Part shown: positions 25,071 to 35,779 of the stretch, in pieces
How the letters are laid out: each line of letters begins with the position of its first letter
Position numbering within the stretch: the first letter of the stretch is position 1
Source: Clostridia bacterium
GTDB lineage: Bacteria > Bacillota > Clostridia > Oscillospirales > CAG-272
Length of the DNA: 44,597 nucleotides
NCBI GenBank assembly: GCA_017461945.1
Contig: JAFTSB010000002.1
Coordinates: 1-44,597 of the forward strand
Reading direction: 5' to 3'
Notes under the pieces: model-generated
Seen by the model: only the letters and a program-made list of their open reading frames with translations
What the model was told of the DNA's origin: nothing
Database searches by the model: none
Translations under genes and position numbers: made by a program

Positions 25071-25100
25071 TTGACAAATCAAAAGTGGAAGCATTATAAT
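25071..25100 (+). promoter_or_regulatory. promoter for the beta-helix gene
   Basis: TTGACA (25071-25076), 18-base spacer, TATAAT (25095-25100). A short CCCC-AC-GGGG palindrome sits just in front of the -35. Confidence 0.82.
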
Positions 25101-25129
25101 ATAAGCAATTCCAGCAGGAGGTTTTTCGC

Positions 25130-26272
25130 GTGAAGAATACTGAATTGACCCCCATTTCCTATTGCACCGGTGACGGCAGCGAGATCGCCCCATACCGCTC
25201 AGCAGACGGTACTGCCGGCATCCACGCTGCGCTTTCCACCTTGAAGGACCGTGGCGGAAGGCTTCGACTCCCCTGCGCCCGTTATGACATCAGCGCTCCC
25301 ATTGTGCTGGATCTCTCCTCCACCAAATTAGCCGGCGACGTATGGGCCTGCAACTGCGACCCCAACGGCGTGTTTGAAACCAGATACGGCACCAAAATCC
25401 GCATGAACGGTATGGATTTCCCTGCTATTTGTCTGGGTGACAGCCAATGCATCAGCGGCACCTTGATCGAAGGGCTGGGCATACAGGGTGACATCAAGGG
25501 GATGGACACCCGCCCCTATTTTCACATCGACAACCCCTGTGCCGGAGCCGGACTTGCCCTGCGCGCGGTGCGTACCGATCAATGTGAAGTGGATAAGCTT
25601 TCTTTTTGCGGTCTGGGTACTGCCATTGCCATAACCGACCATGCGGAGGTGGATGCCTGCCAGTTTACCCGTTGCAATATGGATGGCTGCGGCGTTGGCG
25701 TATATTTTGCGCCTCGCGCCTCCTTCTATGCGCGCATTCGGGAGTGTATCATTGCCGACAACCCCTTTTACGGCGTTTTGGTGGACGGGCGCGAGCATTT
25801 TATTCACAATCTGGAGATCACAGGATGCCATTTTGTACGAAATGGCGGCGGATTTACCGGCGAGTACCCACAAGAAGCGGCAGTTTCGCTGTTGAACGTA
25901 TCCAACTGCGCCATTGAACGCAACAACTTTGACGACCCCGGCACCTTTTGGTATTACACATCCACCGCAACCCAAAACAAAGAGCGCCAGCCCCAAAAGC
26001 AGCCCCTGGTCGCCCTGGCCGTGACCGGCAACAAAAACCGTATACGGGATAACATTTTCCAACACACGCGAGATGCTGCGATGGTCATCAAGGGTGACGG
26101 AAACATACTGATGAACAACATTTCGGATGGTGATGTGGTGATCGAAGGCGTAGGCAACCAGATCATTGGCCTGGCCCTTACCAAGCCCGAAGCAAGACTG
26201 ATTTTAAAGCCGAATGCCACCGACACGGTGATTTTGGGCGTGGACGAGAGCAGAATCGTGCGCCAAGAATAA
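25130..26272 (+). CDS. right-handed parallel beta-helix protein (pectate-lyase-like)
   Basis: 380 residues. The N-terminus (TAGIHAALSTLKDRGGRLRLP) matches the first turn of pectate-lyase-3-type folds, and the body is a series of rungs rich in N, G and C such as ITDHAEVDACQFTRCNMDG and IIADNPFYGVLVDGREHF, as in beta-helix sugar hydrolases and lyases. No signal peptide is present, so an intracellular role, perhaps on short oligosaccharides, or a phage-tailspike-like ancestry is possible; the catalytic residues cannot be assigned. The start is GTG at 25130, eight bases after AGGAGG; no ATG fits. Confidence 0.78.
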   Translation: MKNTELTPISYCTGDGSEIAPYRSADGTAGIHAALSTLKDRGGRLRLPCARYDISAPIVLDLSSTKLAGDVWACNCDPNGVFETRYGTKIRMNGMDFPAICLGDSQCISGTLIEGLGIQGDIKGMDTRPYFHIDNPCAGAGLALRAVRTDQCEVDKLSFCGLGTAIAITDHAEVDACQFTRCNMDGCGVGVYFAPRASFYARIRECIIADNPFYGVLVDGREHFIHNLEITGCHFVRNGGGFTGEYPQEAAVSLLNVSNCAIERNNFDDPGTFWYYTSTATQNKERQPQKQPLVALAVTGNKNRIRDNIFQHTRDAAMVIKGDGNILMNNISDGDVVIEGVGNQIIGLALTKPEARLILKPNATDTVILGVDESRIVRQE

Positions 26273-26331
26273 ATACCCAAGGATCCCTTCTCCTGCGGAG
26301 ACGGGTGCGCTCTGCCGAATTTTTCATGGTT

Positions 26332-26394
26332 GCAGGAGCACCAAACAGAAAAGCCCGACGCGTTGCGTCGGGCTTTTATGTTTGGTGCTCCTGC
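26332..26394. repeat. 30-bp inverted repeat containing the tRNA-Lys 3' end and terminator
   Basis: Outer arms GCAGGAGCACCAAACA (26332-26347) and TGTTTGGTGCTCCTGC (26379-26394), inner arms AAAAGCCCGACGC (26349-26361) and GCGTCGGGCTTTT (26365-26377), loop GTT, one G/A mismatch (26348/26378). The inner part is the tRNA's terminator. The outer part pairs the tRNA's own 3' end with an inverted copy downstream. Confidence 0.88.
26349..26377 (-). terminator. terminator of the tRNA-Lys gene
   Basis: Minus strand AAAAGCCCGACGC-AAC-GCGTCGGGCTTTT. It begins only a few bases after the encoded CCA and ends in TTTT. Confidence 0.85.
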
Positions 26395-26458
26395 GGAGAC
26401 TCGAACTCCGGACACCTTGATTAAAAGTCAAGTGCTCTACCGTCTGAGCTACAGGGGC
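26383..26458 (-). tRNA. tRNA-Lys (anticodon UUU)
   Basis: 76 bases with CCA encoded. Minus strand: acceptor GCCCCTG (from 26458), D arm with AGCTCAGACGGTAGAGC, anticodon arm CTTGA-CTTTTAA-TCAAG with TTT, T arm CGGAG-TTCGAGT-CTCCG, acceptor CAGGAGC, discriminator A, CCA. All stems pair except acceptor position 3/70, which is C opposite A. The terminator follows at once. Confidence 0.95.
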
Positions 26459-26521
26459 ATGTGTCAAGCACCCATATATCATACCACAAGGAGAGCCTTT
26501 TGTCAACACCTTTTTTACAAA

Positions 26522-27019
26522 TTATTTTCCGCCAAGGCGGTCAGCCAACATACGGATATGCTCGGGCATCAGTCCCGGCAAGCCGTTTTCGTCATCCTCG
26601 TCCTCTAAAATGGAATTGCGCATAGCACGAGTGAGGAGCTTATCCAATCCGCGCTGTCTGGAAACGTTCAGCTCGCCGCCGAAATAGGCGGTGTGAGCGG
26701 CACTTTCCAGCAACGATGCCGAAAAGGTGCTGTGAAGATAGTGCTCAAATTGGTCGGAAAAGGCGCAACACAAAAACAAGCTGTGCGGCAGGGTACAAAG
26801 CACCGCTTGGTACCGATCAAGGTAGCTTCGCAGGGCCCTATGTGCCTTACCCATACGAATGGAGCTGCCCAGGATCACGTGATCAAAGCCCGTGGGGTCG
26901 GGGGTACTTTCGGATAGGTCAGCCACGGTGACCTCATGCCGAGGCAAATGCTGGTGCAGTAGTGTTACAGCATCACGAGTGGTGCCGCTTTTGGTGGCAT
27001 AGGCAATCAGGATCTTCAT
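26522..27019 (-). CDS. flavodoxin-domain protein
   Basis: 165 residues. The N-terminal KILIAYATKSGTTRDAV (residues 2-18) is the FMN phosphate-binding loop of the flavodoxin/HemG family; HVILGSSIRMGKAH is the second FMN-contact region. Relatives include menaquinone-dependent protoporphyrinogen oxidase (HemG) and small flavodoxin-like proteins; a redox role is likely but the partner is unknown, and no haem genes are nearby. C-terminal stretch EDEDDENG is acidic. Ribosome binding site AAGGGGAAG. Confidence 0.85.
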   Translation of the reverse strand: MKILIAYATKSGTTRDAVTLLHQHLPRHEVTVADLSESTPDPTGFDHVILGSSIRMGKAHRALRSYLDRYQAVLCTLPHSLFLCCAFSDQFEHYLHSTFSASLLESAAHTAYFGGELNVSRQRGLDKLLTRAMRNSILEDEDDENGLPGLMPEHIRMLADRLGGK

Positions 27020-27047
27020 ACACTTCCCCTTTTTTAGTACTGAAGGT

Positions 27048-27076
27048 ATTATATCATACTTTTGACGTTTTGTACA
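27048..27076 (-). promoter_or_regulatory. promoter for the flavodoxin-domain gene
   Basis: Minus strand TGTACA (27076-27071), 17-base spacer, TATAAT (27053-27048) with extended -10 TGA. Confidence 0.6.
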
Positions 27077-27089
27077 GTAGGAATATATC

Positions 27090-27118
27090 TTGACTTACTC
27101 CCTCCCCTATGCTACAAT
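27090..27118 (+). promoter_or_regulatory. promoter for the LRR lipoprotein gene
   Basis: TTGACT (27090-27095), 17-base spacer, TACAAT (27113-27118) with extended -10 TGC. Confidence 0.72.
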
Positions 27119-27148
27119 ATTTTTACAGAATAAACGGAGGGAACAACC

Positions 27149-30901
<3,753 letters not shown>

Positions 30902-30902
<1 letters not shown>

Positions 30903-30922
30903 CGCCCCTGCAAACGGGGCGT
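30902..30922 (+). terminator. small hairpin directly after ligA
   Basis: ACGCCCC (30902-30908) with GGGGCGT (30916-30922). No T run; the stronger palindrome at 30926-30968 follows. Confidence 0.5.
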
Positions 30923-30925
30923 CGT

Positions 30926-30968
30926 AATATAACAAAATCCCGCACCGTGTGCGGGATTTTGTTATATT
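30926..30968. terminator. bidirectional terminator, ligA / HTH pseudogene
   Basis: Perfect 20-bp stem, AATATAACAAAATCCCGCAC (30926-30945) with its complement (30949-30968), loop CGT. The stem itself holds AAAA and TTTT runs. It overlaps the stop codon of the HTH pseudogene. Confidence 0.88.
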
Positions 30969-31177
30969 GGCTCAAACAGACTTTTGGCAGAGATTCCAAA
31001 ATGCTTTTGAATAAAAAATATCGTTTCTATCGTAACCTCGTCGGGCAGAACGCCTCTTTCCATTTCCCATACACTAAAAACGGATATCTTTAAAATTTGT
31101 GCCTTTCCTCTATGCTCAATCCTCTCCGTTCGCGTAGCACTTTCACATTATAGCAAAAAAATTTGTACTTCAGTCAT
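30962..31177 (-). pseudogene. frameshifted XRE-type HTH gene
   Basis: Minus strand: a perfect promoter and the ribosome binding site GGAGGG lead to ATG (31177), but the frame reads only MTEVQIFLL before a stop. In the next frame VKVLRERRGLSIEER follows (from 31146), and after a one-base loss near 31101-31105 the rest reads AQILKISVFSVWEMERGV and on to FGISAKSLFEPI, stop at 30962. Joined, the pieces give a normal Cro/C1-type domain (LRERRGLS, ISVFSVWEMERG, FGISAKSLFE). One shift is certain from frame arithmetic; a second near the start is probable. It is divergent from an intact XRE gene and shares its operator-like palindrome, so it is likely a decayed partner. Confidence 0.75.
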
Positions 31178-31203
31178 TTCGCCCTCCTGTTTAGAACTCA
31201 TCG

Positions 31204-31226
31204 GTGCTATAATGTGATTATAGCAC
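31204..31226. promoter_or_regulatory. operator-like perfect palindrome between divergent HTH genes
   Basis: GTGCTATAAT-GTG-ATTATAGCAC, 10-base arms. Each arm contains a TATAAT in extended form (TGCTATAAT), so it supplies the -10 for both directions. A 12-base piece, TGCTATAATGTG, recurs inverted at 31144-31155 inside the pseudogene. Confidence 0.7.
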
Positions 31227-31245
31227 ATTTTTGTGGTATTGTCAA
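31217..31245 (-). promoter_or_regulatory. consensus promoter of the HTH pseudogene
   Basis: Minus strand TTGACA (31245-31240), 17-base spacer, TATAAT (31222-31217), extended -10 TGC. Intact although the gene is broken. Confidence 0.85.
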
Positions 31246-31275
31246 TAGTACCAAGCAATACTATGGAGGATATTT

Positions 31276-31476
31276 ATGTATTTAAGAAGGTTACGCGATC
31301 TGCGCGAGGATCACGATATGAAGCAACAAGACGTAGCAGATCTTTTGGGCATTCAGCAGACTGTATATTCCAGATATGAGCGCGGCTATCAGAACATTCC
31401 CCTGGAGCACCTTGTAAAGCTGGCAGATCACTATGGCGTGACATTGGATTATATTTTTGAACGTGAAAGCAAGTAA
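31276..31476 (+). CDS. XRE-family HTH regulator
   Basis: 66 residues, a minimal Cro/C1 domain: LRRLRDLREDHDMKQQDVAD, LLGIQQTVYSRYERG as the recognition helix region, and LVKLADHYGVTLDYIFERES, the standard C-terminal helix. No ligand or protease domain. ATG with GGAGG upstream. It probably represses its own promoter at the 31204-31226 palindrome; the extended -10 at 31205-31213 is the best candidate promoter. Ends six bases before a perfect palindromic terminator. Confidence 0.92.
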   Translation: MYLRRLRDLREDHDMKQQDVADLLGIQQTVYSRYERGYQNIPLEHLVKLADHYGVTLDYIFERESK

Positions 31477-31481
31477 TAACG

Positions 31482-31511
31482 AAAAAATCCCGACACGTGT
31501 CGGGATTTTTT
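31482..31511. terminator. loopless palindromic terminator, XRE / MFS
   Basis: AAAAAATCCCGACAC joined directly to GTGTCGGGATTTTTT: 15-base arms without spacer. Works on both strands for the convergent XRE and MFS genes. Confidence 0.92.
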
Positions 31512-31516
31512 GACTT

Positions 31517-32857
31517 TTATTGCACCATAGCCTTTTGCTTGGACACCACGAAATGGGCCACAAGCAGTGCGGCAAGCGTCAGGATCACAGAGAAGGTCGC
31601 CAGCACTTGCTGACCGTAAATGTGAATACCGAACAGGGCATTTCCATTGTTTTGAACGTACTGCAGAAAGCGGCTTGCCAGCAATGCAGAGCCAAAATGG
31701 CAAAGGCCACCCACGCTGCTTTTAATGGCCGAGGCCTGCACAAAATAGCGACTATCCACATAGCTGTAAAGAATACTGTGCATATTCTGCCCTATGCCGG
31801 CTTGACAGCCGTGATACAAAACCGAGAATAAAATCACCATCGTCCAAACGAACACCCGATTACCGGGGGCGGTAAAAGCGTATACCACAAAGGAAACGGC
31901 AGCCATTACCAAGGCCAGCTCGATGCCCTTTGCGTAGGAATATTTATCCGAGAACTTACCAAACGGGCGAGAAATGGCAAAGCGCATCAGATTGCCCACC
32001 ATATTGATGATCTGCACCGCACCCACCGTCAAGGCAAGCTCGTGGGGATTCAGACGGTAAGTACCCATAAATCCAATGGAAACGCCCTTTGCAACCTCCC
32101 AAAGCACAGCCAGCAGCAATACCGAAAGGAAATTGCGGTTGCCAAGGGTATTGCGCATCACCTCGCTCATGGGCACGATGTTCTTTTTGATCTCCTCCTT
32201 GGGCTTTTTGTCGTTTTTGATCAAAAGCAAGCAGACCAGATCACAAATGCTGAACACGAAAATGCCGCAAGCAGCAAACAGAAAACCACCGTGGAGATTG
32301 TTCGCCGCCTCGAAATAGTCCATCACATAGCCGATGATCAGGGTGACCACCATACCGGAGATCAAAGAGATCATTTCCTTGGTGGCACAGTAACGACCGC
32401 GGTGGTGCGGCTCTACAAAGGAGTTGCCCCATTTGTAAATAATAGACGTAACGAGATAGTTGCCGAAATAAGCGATCATGATGCAGGCAACTGCCAGCAC
32501 GTGCTTATAATTGCTCCCCTCTACCGCAGGTAAAAAGGGCACGAAATACAGCGCCATAAAGAACACCTGGCTGGAAAAGTGAAAAATGATAGCAAACACC
32601 TTGGTATTGCTGATACGCTGTACCACAAAGATCGAAAACAGCTGAAACACGAAAGCCAAGGAGATCAGAGACGCCATGATACCGACAGTCGCATCGTTCA
32701 TGCCGATATCCTGTAAAAGCTTTACCAGAAACGCATCGCTGACCAGAAGGGCCACAAAATATTCAAAGGCACACTCGATCAGATAGGAATTGCGGGAGCG
32801 CTTATAGTCCTTTGAATCGAACAGCGCGGGGCTTGATTGCATCGTTGCATCAGACAC
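31517..32857 (-). CDS. MFS transporter
   Basis: 446 residues with about 12 membrane segments; first around VGIMASLISLAFVFQLFSIF, last around VLATFSVILTLAALLVAHFV. A cytoplasmic basic loop in the middle (KNDKKPKEEIKKN, about residue 215) separates the two halves, as usual in MFS. The conserved loop 2-3 motif is not recognisable, and the cargo is unknown. Start is GTG at 32857, seven bases after GGAGGG; the first ATG is six codons further in and lacks a site. Single-gene unit. Confidence 0.85.
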   Translation of the reverse strand: MSDATMQSSPALFDSKDYKRSRNSYLIECAFEYFVALLVSDAFLVKLLQDIGMNDATVGIMASLISLAFVFQLFSIFVVQRISNTKVFAIIFHFSSQVFFMALYFVPFLPAVEGSNYKHVLAVACIMIAYFGNYLVTSIIYKWGNSFVEPHHRGRYCATKEMISLISGMVVTLIIGYVMDYFEAANNLHGGFLFAACGIFVFSICDLVCLLLIKNDKKPKEEIKKNIVPMSEVMRNTLGNRNFLSVLLLAVLWEVAKGVSIGFMGTYRLNPHELALTVGAVQIINMVGNLMRFAISRPFGKFSDKYSYAKGIELALVMAAVSFVVYAFTAPGNRVFVWTMVILFSVLYHGCQAGIGQNMHSILYSYVDSRYFVQASAIKSSVGGLCHFGSALLASRFLQYVQNNGNALFGIHIYGQQVLATFSVILTLAALLVAHFVVSKQKAMVQ

Positions 32858-32898
32858 CGGATATCCCTCCTCATAATAAATTTTAAAAACCGAGGTAC

Positions 32899-32927
32899 AT
32901 TATAACACCATTGGCGACAAATGTCTA
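32899..32927 (-). promoter_or_regulatory. promoter for the MFS gene
   Basis: Minus strand TAGACA (32927-32922), 17-base spacer, TATAAT (32904-32899). Confidence 0.72.
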
Positions 32928-32982
32928 TACTTTTTTTGACAGAAAATTTTTCTGATTTTCTCCCGGAGGCAAAAGGGCGAGC

Positions 32983-33011
32983 TTGACAAAAAAGTCGTTT
33001 GCCAGTATAAT
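32983..33011 (+). promoter_or_regulatory. consensus promoter for the ABC-F gene
   Basis: TTGACA (32983-32988), 17-base spacer, TATAAT (33006-33011). The leader is about 45 bases, too short for the attenuator leaders seen before antibiotic-resistance ABC-F genes. Confidence 0.87.
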
Positions 33012-33063
33012 AACAAGGTATGATTTGATTTTAGCCGTATCCGGCAAGAAAGGAGCGAAAGAA

Positions 33064-34992
33064 ATGACGGTACTCAGCGTAGCAGACATTTCCCTTTCCT
33101 TTGGCGACCGACAAATTTTAGAGCGCATTTCTTTTTCTCTGGCCGAAAACGACCGCGTGGGGCTGATCGGCGTCAATGGCTGCGGAAAATCCACGCTATT
33201 GAAGGTCATCATCGGTGAGCTGGAGCCCGACGAAGGGCAGATCTACATTTCCCGCGATAAAACCGTAGGCATTCTGCGGCAGGACAGCGCCTTTACCCTT
33301 GACGACACCCTTGGCTACAACGCTTTGGAGCAAATGTACGGTGCGTTCCCTGAACTACTGGCCGCCGAAGCCGAGCTGCGAGAACTGGAGGAGCGTATGC
33401 AACACAGCTCCGAGCTTTCGCTGGCAAAGCAATACGACGAAAAAAATACCCGATTCATCCGCGACGGCGGATTGGAGTTTCGTGGGCGGTGCGCCTCTAC
33501 CCTATTGAAAATGGGCTTTGACGAGGAGTCGATGCGTCGCCCCTTGCATACCCTTTCGGGTGGACAGCGCACCCGTTTGGCATTGGCGCGTCAGCTCTCA
33601 CGTGAGCCCGACATTTTACTGCTGGACGAGCCCACCAACCACTTGGACATTGAGACCATGCTGTTTTTGGAGAATTATCTGGCGCAGTATCGCAAGAGCG
33701 TGCTGGTCATCTCCCACGACCGTTATTTTCTGGATCGCGTCACCTCCAAAACTCTGGTGCTGGAATATGGCAGAGCCAGGATGTACAACGGCAACTATAC
33801 CGCCTCGATCGAGCAGCGACGCATCGACCGCGAGATTGCCGAAAAGCATTATCAGAACCAGCAAAAGGAGATTGCGCGGCAGGAGGCTTATATCGCCCAA
33901 CAACGCGCTTGGAATCGGGAACGAAACATCATCGCCGCCGAGTCGCGGTTGAAGCTTCTTGCCAAAATGGAGCGTTTGGAACGCCCTCGCGAGGCGCCCA
34001 AATCCATTCGTCTTTCCTTTAGCAAATCCCACGACAGCGGCAACGAGGTGCTGCATGTCAAGCGGCTTGCTATGGCCTTTGGGGGCAAAAAACTCTTTCA
34101 CGGTATTGAATTTTTGTTAAAAAAGAAAGAACGGATGTTTATCGTTGGCCCCAACGGCTGCGGAAAATCCACCCTGCTGAAGCTGATTCTTGGCAAGCTG
34201 ACCCCCACTGAGGGGCGTGTGGAATCGGGCTATAACGTAGAAATTGGTTATTACGATCAGGAAAATCAAAATCTCTCCCCCGACAACACCGTGCTGGATG
34301 AGCTTTGGAACGCCTATCCCCAAAAGACCGAGACCGAGATCCGCAACACGCTGGCGCTGTTCCGCTTTATCGGAGAGGACGTTTACCGCGAGGTTGGTGT
34401 ACTTTCGGGCGGTGAGCGAGCGCGGTTGACCTTGGCTAAGCTGATCCTTTCTGAAATGAATCTATTGGTACTGGACGAGCCCACCAACCATTTAGACATT
34501 GACTCCCGTGAAGCGTTGGAGGGTGCGCTTGCTGCCTTTGATGGTACCATTCTGGCCGTTTCGCATGACCGCTATTTTATGGATAAACTGGCCACGCGCG
34601 TATACGCCATTCACCCGGGTGACACCTTTGAGGGGGACGGCCTTGACTATCCCGTGACCCGTGTGGGTCACGGATATAGCGAATATCTGGAATGGAAGCA
34701 AAAGCGCGAAGGCAATGCCGCCTCTGCTCCCACCCCGCAAGCGGCCCCCATCAGTGACAACAAGGCCCAATATCTGGCACGAAAGGCCAGCGAGGCCGAG
34801 GCACGCAAGGAAAAGGCACGCCGCGAGCGCTTGACCAAGGAAGCGGCAGCCTTGGAAAGGGAGTTGGAGGAAATTGAAGCCGAGCTGTTCGGGTCTGCCG
34901 CCACCGATTATACGCGCGCTGCCGAGCTGGATGCCCGAAAGACCGAGGCCGAGGAGCGCTTGCTTGAAATATATGAGATCATTGGAGTGTAA
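33064..34992 (+). CDS. ABC-F family ATPase (ribosome-associated)
   Basis: 642 residues, two ABC domains without membrane part. First: VNGCGKSTLLK, LSGGQRTRLALAR, LLLDEPTNHLD; second: PNGCGKSTLLK, LSGGERARLTLAKL, LVLDEPTNHLD. Between them is the basic helical P-site-tRNA interaction linker (roughly 250-320; RNIIAAESRLKLLAKMERL), and a C-terminal coiled coil follows (KARRERLTKEAAALERELEE). This layout fits the YdiF/Uup-like housekeeping branch, which acts on stalled or idle ribosomes. A drug-resistance role cannot be excluded. Start at 33064 follows AGGAG; the frame upstream overlaps the promoter. Confidence 0.93.
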   Translation: MTVLSVADISLSFGDRQILERISFSLAENDRVGLIGVNGCGKSTLLKVIIGELEPDEGQIYISRDKTVGILRQDSAFTLDDTLGYNALEQMYGAFPELLAAEAELRELEERMQHSSELSLAKQYDEKNTRFIRDGGLEFRGRCASTLLKMGFDEESMRRPLHTLSGGQRTRLALARQLSREPDILLLDEPTNHLDIETMLFLENYLAQYRKSVLVISHDRYFLDRVTSKTLVLEYGRARMYNGNYTASIEQRRIDREIAEKHYQNQQKEIARQEAYIAQQRAWNRERNIIAAESRLKLLAKMERLERPREAPKSIRLSFSKSHDSGNEVLHVKRLAMAFGGKKLFHGIEFLLKKKERMFIVGPNGCGKSTLLKLILGKLTPTEGRVESGYNVEIGYYDQENQNLSPDNTVLDELWNAYPQKTETEIRNTLALFRFIGEDVYREVGVLSGGERARLTLAKLILSEMNLLVLDEPTNHLDIDSREALEGALAAFDGTILAVSHDRYFMDKLATRVYAIHPGDTFEGDGLDYPVTRVGHGYSEYLEWKQKREGNAASAPTPQAAPISDNKAQYLARKASEAEARKEKARRERLTKEAAALERELEEIEAELFGSAATDYTRAAELDARKTEAEERLLEIYEIIGV

Positions 34993-35032
34993 AAAATCTC
35001 CGTGGAGTCCTGGGACTCCACGGAGATTTTTT
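34991..35032. terminator. bidirectional terminator, ABC-F / spoIIR
   Basis: AAAAAATCTCCGTGGAGTC (34991-35009) with GACTCCACGGAGATTTTTT (35014-35032), loop CTGG. Serves the convergent pair; spoIIR's stop overlaps the T run. Confidence 0.93.
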
Positions 35033-35636
35033 ATCCGAACATTTCTTCTGCAACCTCTAAGATCTTGAAACGTAGCTTATATTTGGTGCTGTCGGTATCC
35101 GCGATCATGCGGTATTGCTCGCCGGTGAGGCCTGCCGCAAGGCAGGTCGCCTCGGTCTCGCGGGCATCGGTGGCGGCGGTAAGACACAGAGGTGGAAACA
35201 GCACGCACCACCAGTTCTGCCCTTCTGCCCGGCCGATCATCACACGCAGAGATAGATACTCCCCTGCCGGAAAGGCCAACTGTTCGTATTCTCTTGTCGG
35301 ATAGCGTTCCTGCCCCAGCGTAACAGTGACGGCGTTGGGCGCACCGGCTTCGGTCAATGCCGTCTCTGCTGCGGCCTGAATGTCGGGAATGGCAGCTTGC
35401 AAAACCGCCTCTGCTCCGTCTCTTGTGGTCACATTTTCCAACAACGGTTGCGTTTTTTCAAGCACAGCATCGCGCACCGTCAGTTTAAGCGACTGATCGC
35501 GCTGGCTATCCGATTCGGCCAGAACGTGCAGCCGCACCACATTATCGTAAAGCCCACGCTCGCCGTGAACGGGCAGGATCATATAGGCGGCGATCAGCAA
35601 AAGCGCTGCCATAACAAAACCAAGTGTTTTTTTCAT
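35031..35636 (-). CDS. spoIIR: stage II sporulation protein R
   Basis: Secreted forespore protein that triggers SpoIIGA to process pro-sigma-E in the mother cell. 201 residues: an N-terminal signal/anchor helix (LGFVMAALLLIAAYMILPV), then the conserved VVRLHVLAESDSQRDQSLKL, LTVRDAVL, the GQERYPTREYEQLAFPAGEY block and WWCVLFPPLCL, all SpoIIR hallmarks. Start at 35636 with GGAGAAG upstream; a longer frame runs through the promoter. A sigma-F-like promoter is seen upstream, as expected for this gene. Confidence 0.94.
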   Translation of the reverse strand: MKKTLGFVMAALLLIAAYMILPVHGERGLYDNVVRLHVLAESDSQRDQSLKLTVRDAVLEKTQPLLENVTTRDGAEAVLQAAIPDIQAAAETALTEAGAPNAVTVTLGQERYPTREYEQLAFPAGEYLSLRVMIGRAEGQNWWCVLFPPLCLTAATDARETEATCLAAGLTGEQYRMIADTDSTKYKLRFKILEVAEEMFG

Positions 35637-35666
35637 ATTGCTTCTCCTTTTGCAGTGATGCACAAA

Positions 35667-35694
35667 GGATTCCCACAAAAGTCTTTTTTTATAC
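35667..35694 (-). promoter_or_regulatory. sigma-F-like promoter for spoIIR
   Basis: Minus strand GTATA (35694-35690), spacer of exactly 15 bases, GGGAATCC (35674-35667). This fits the sigma-F pattern of GYATA, 15 bases, GGNRAN. In Bacillus spoIIR is under sigma-F. No sigma-A elements occur at this position. Confidence 0.6.
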
Positions 35695-35719
35695 AGACAC
35701 GAAAAATAATTTCCATATC

Positions 35720-35748
35720 TTGACGGCATTGGCCTTCTGTGCTAAAAT
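35720..35748 (+). promoter_or_regulatory. promoter for rpe
   Basis: TTGACG (35720-35725), 17-base spacer, TAAAAT (35743-35748), extended -10 TGC. Confidence 0.75.
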
Positions 35749-35779
35749 GAATGTAACTGAAATTCAGGAGGACGATCGT

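Larger units (their letters stand above)
26290..26400. repeat. direct repeat of part of the tRNA-Lys 3' end
   Basis: CTCCTGCGGAGAC occurs at 26290-26302 and, inside the tRNA gene (T arm plus acceptor), at 26388-26400. The outer copy is a stranded 13-base piece about 98 bases downstream of the tRNA in its transcription direction. Confidence 0.6.
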
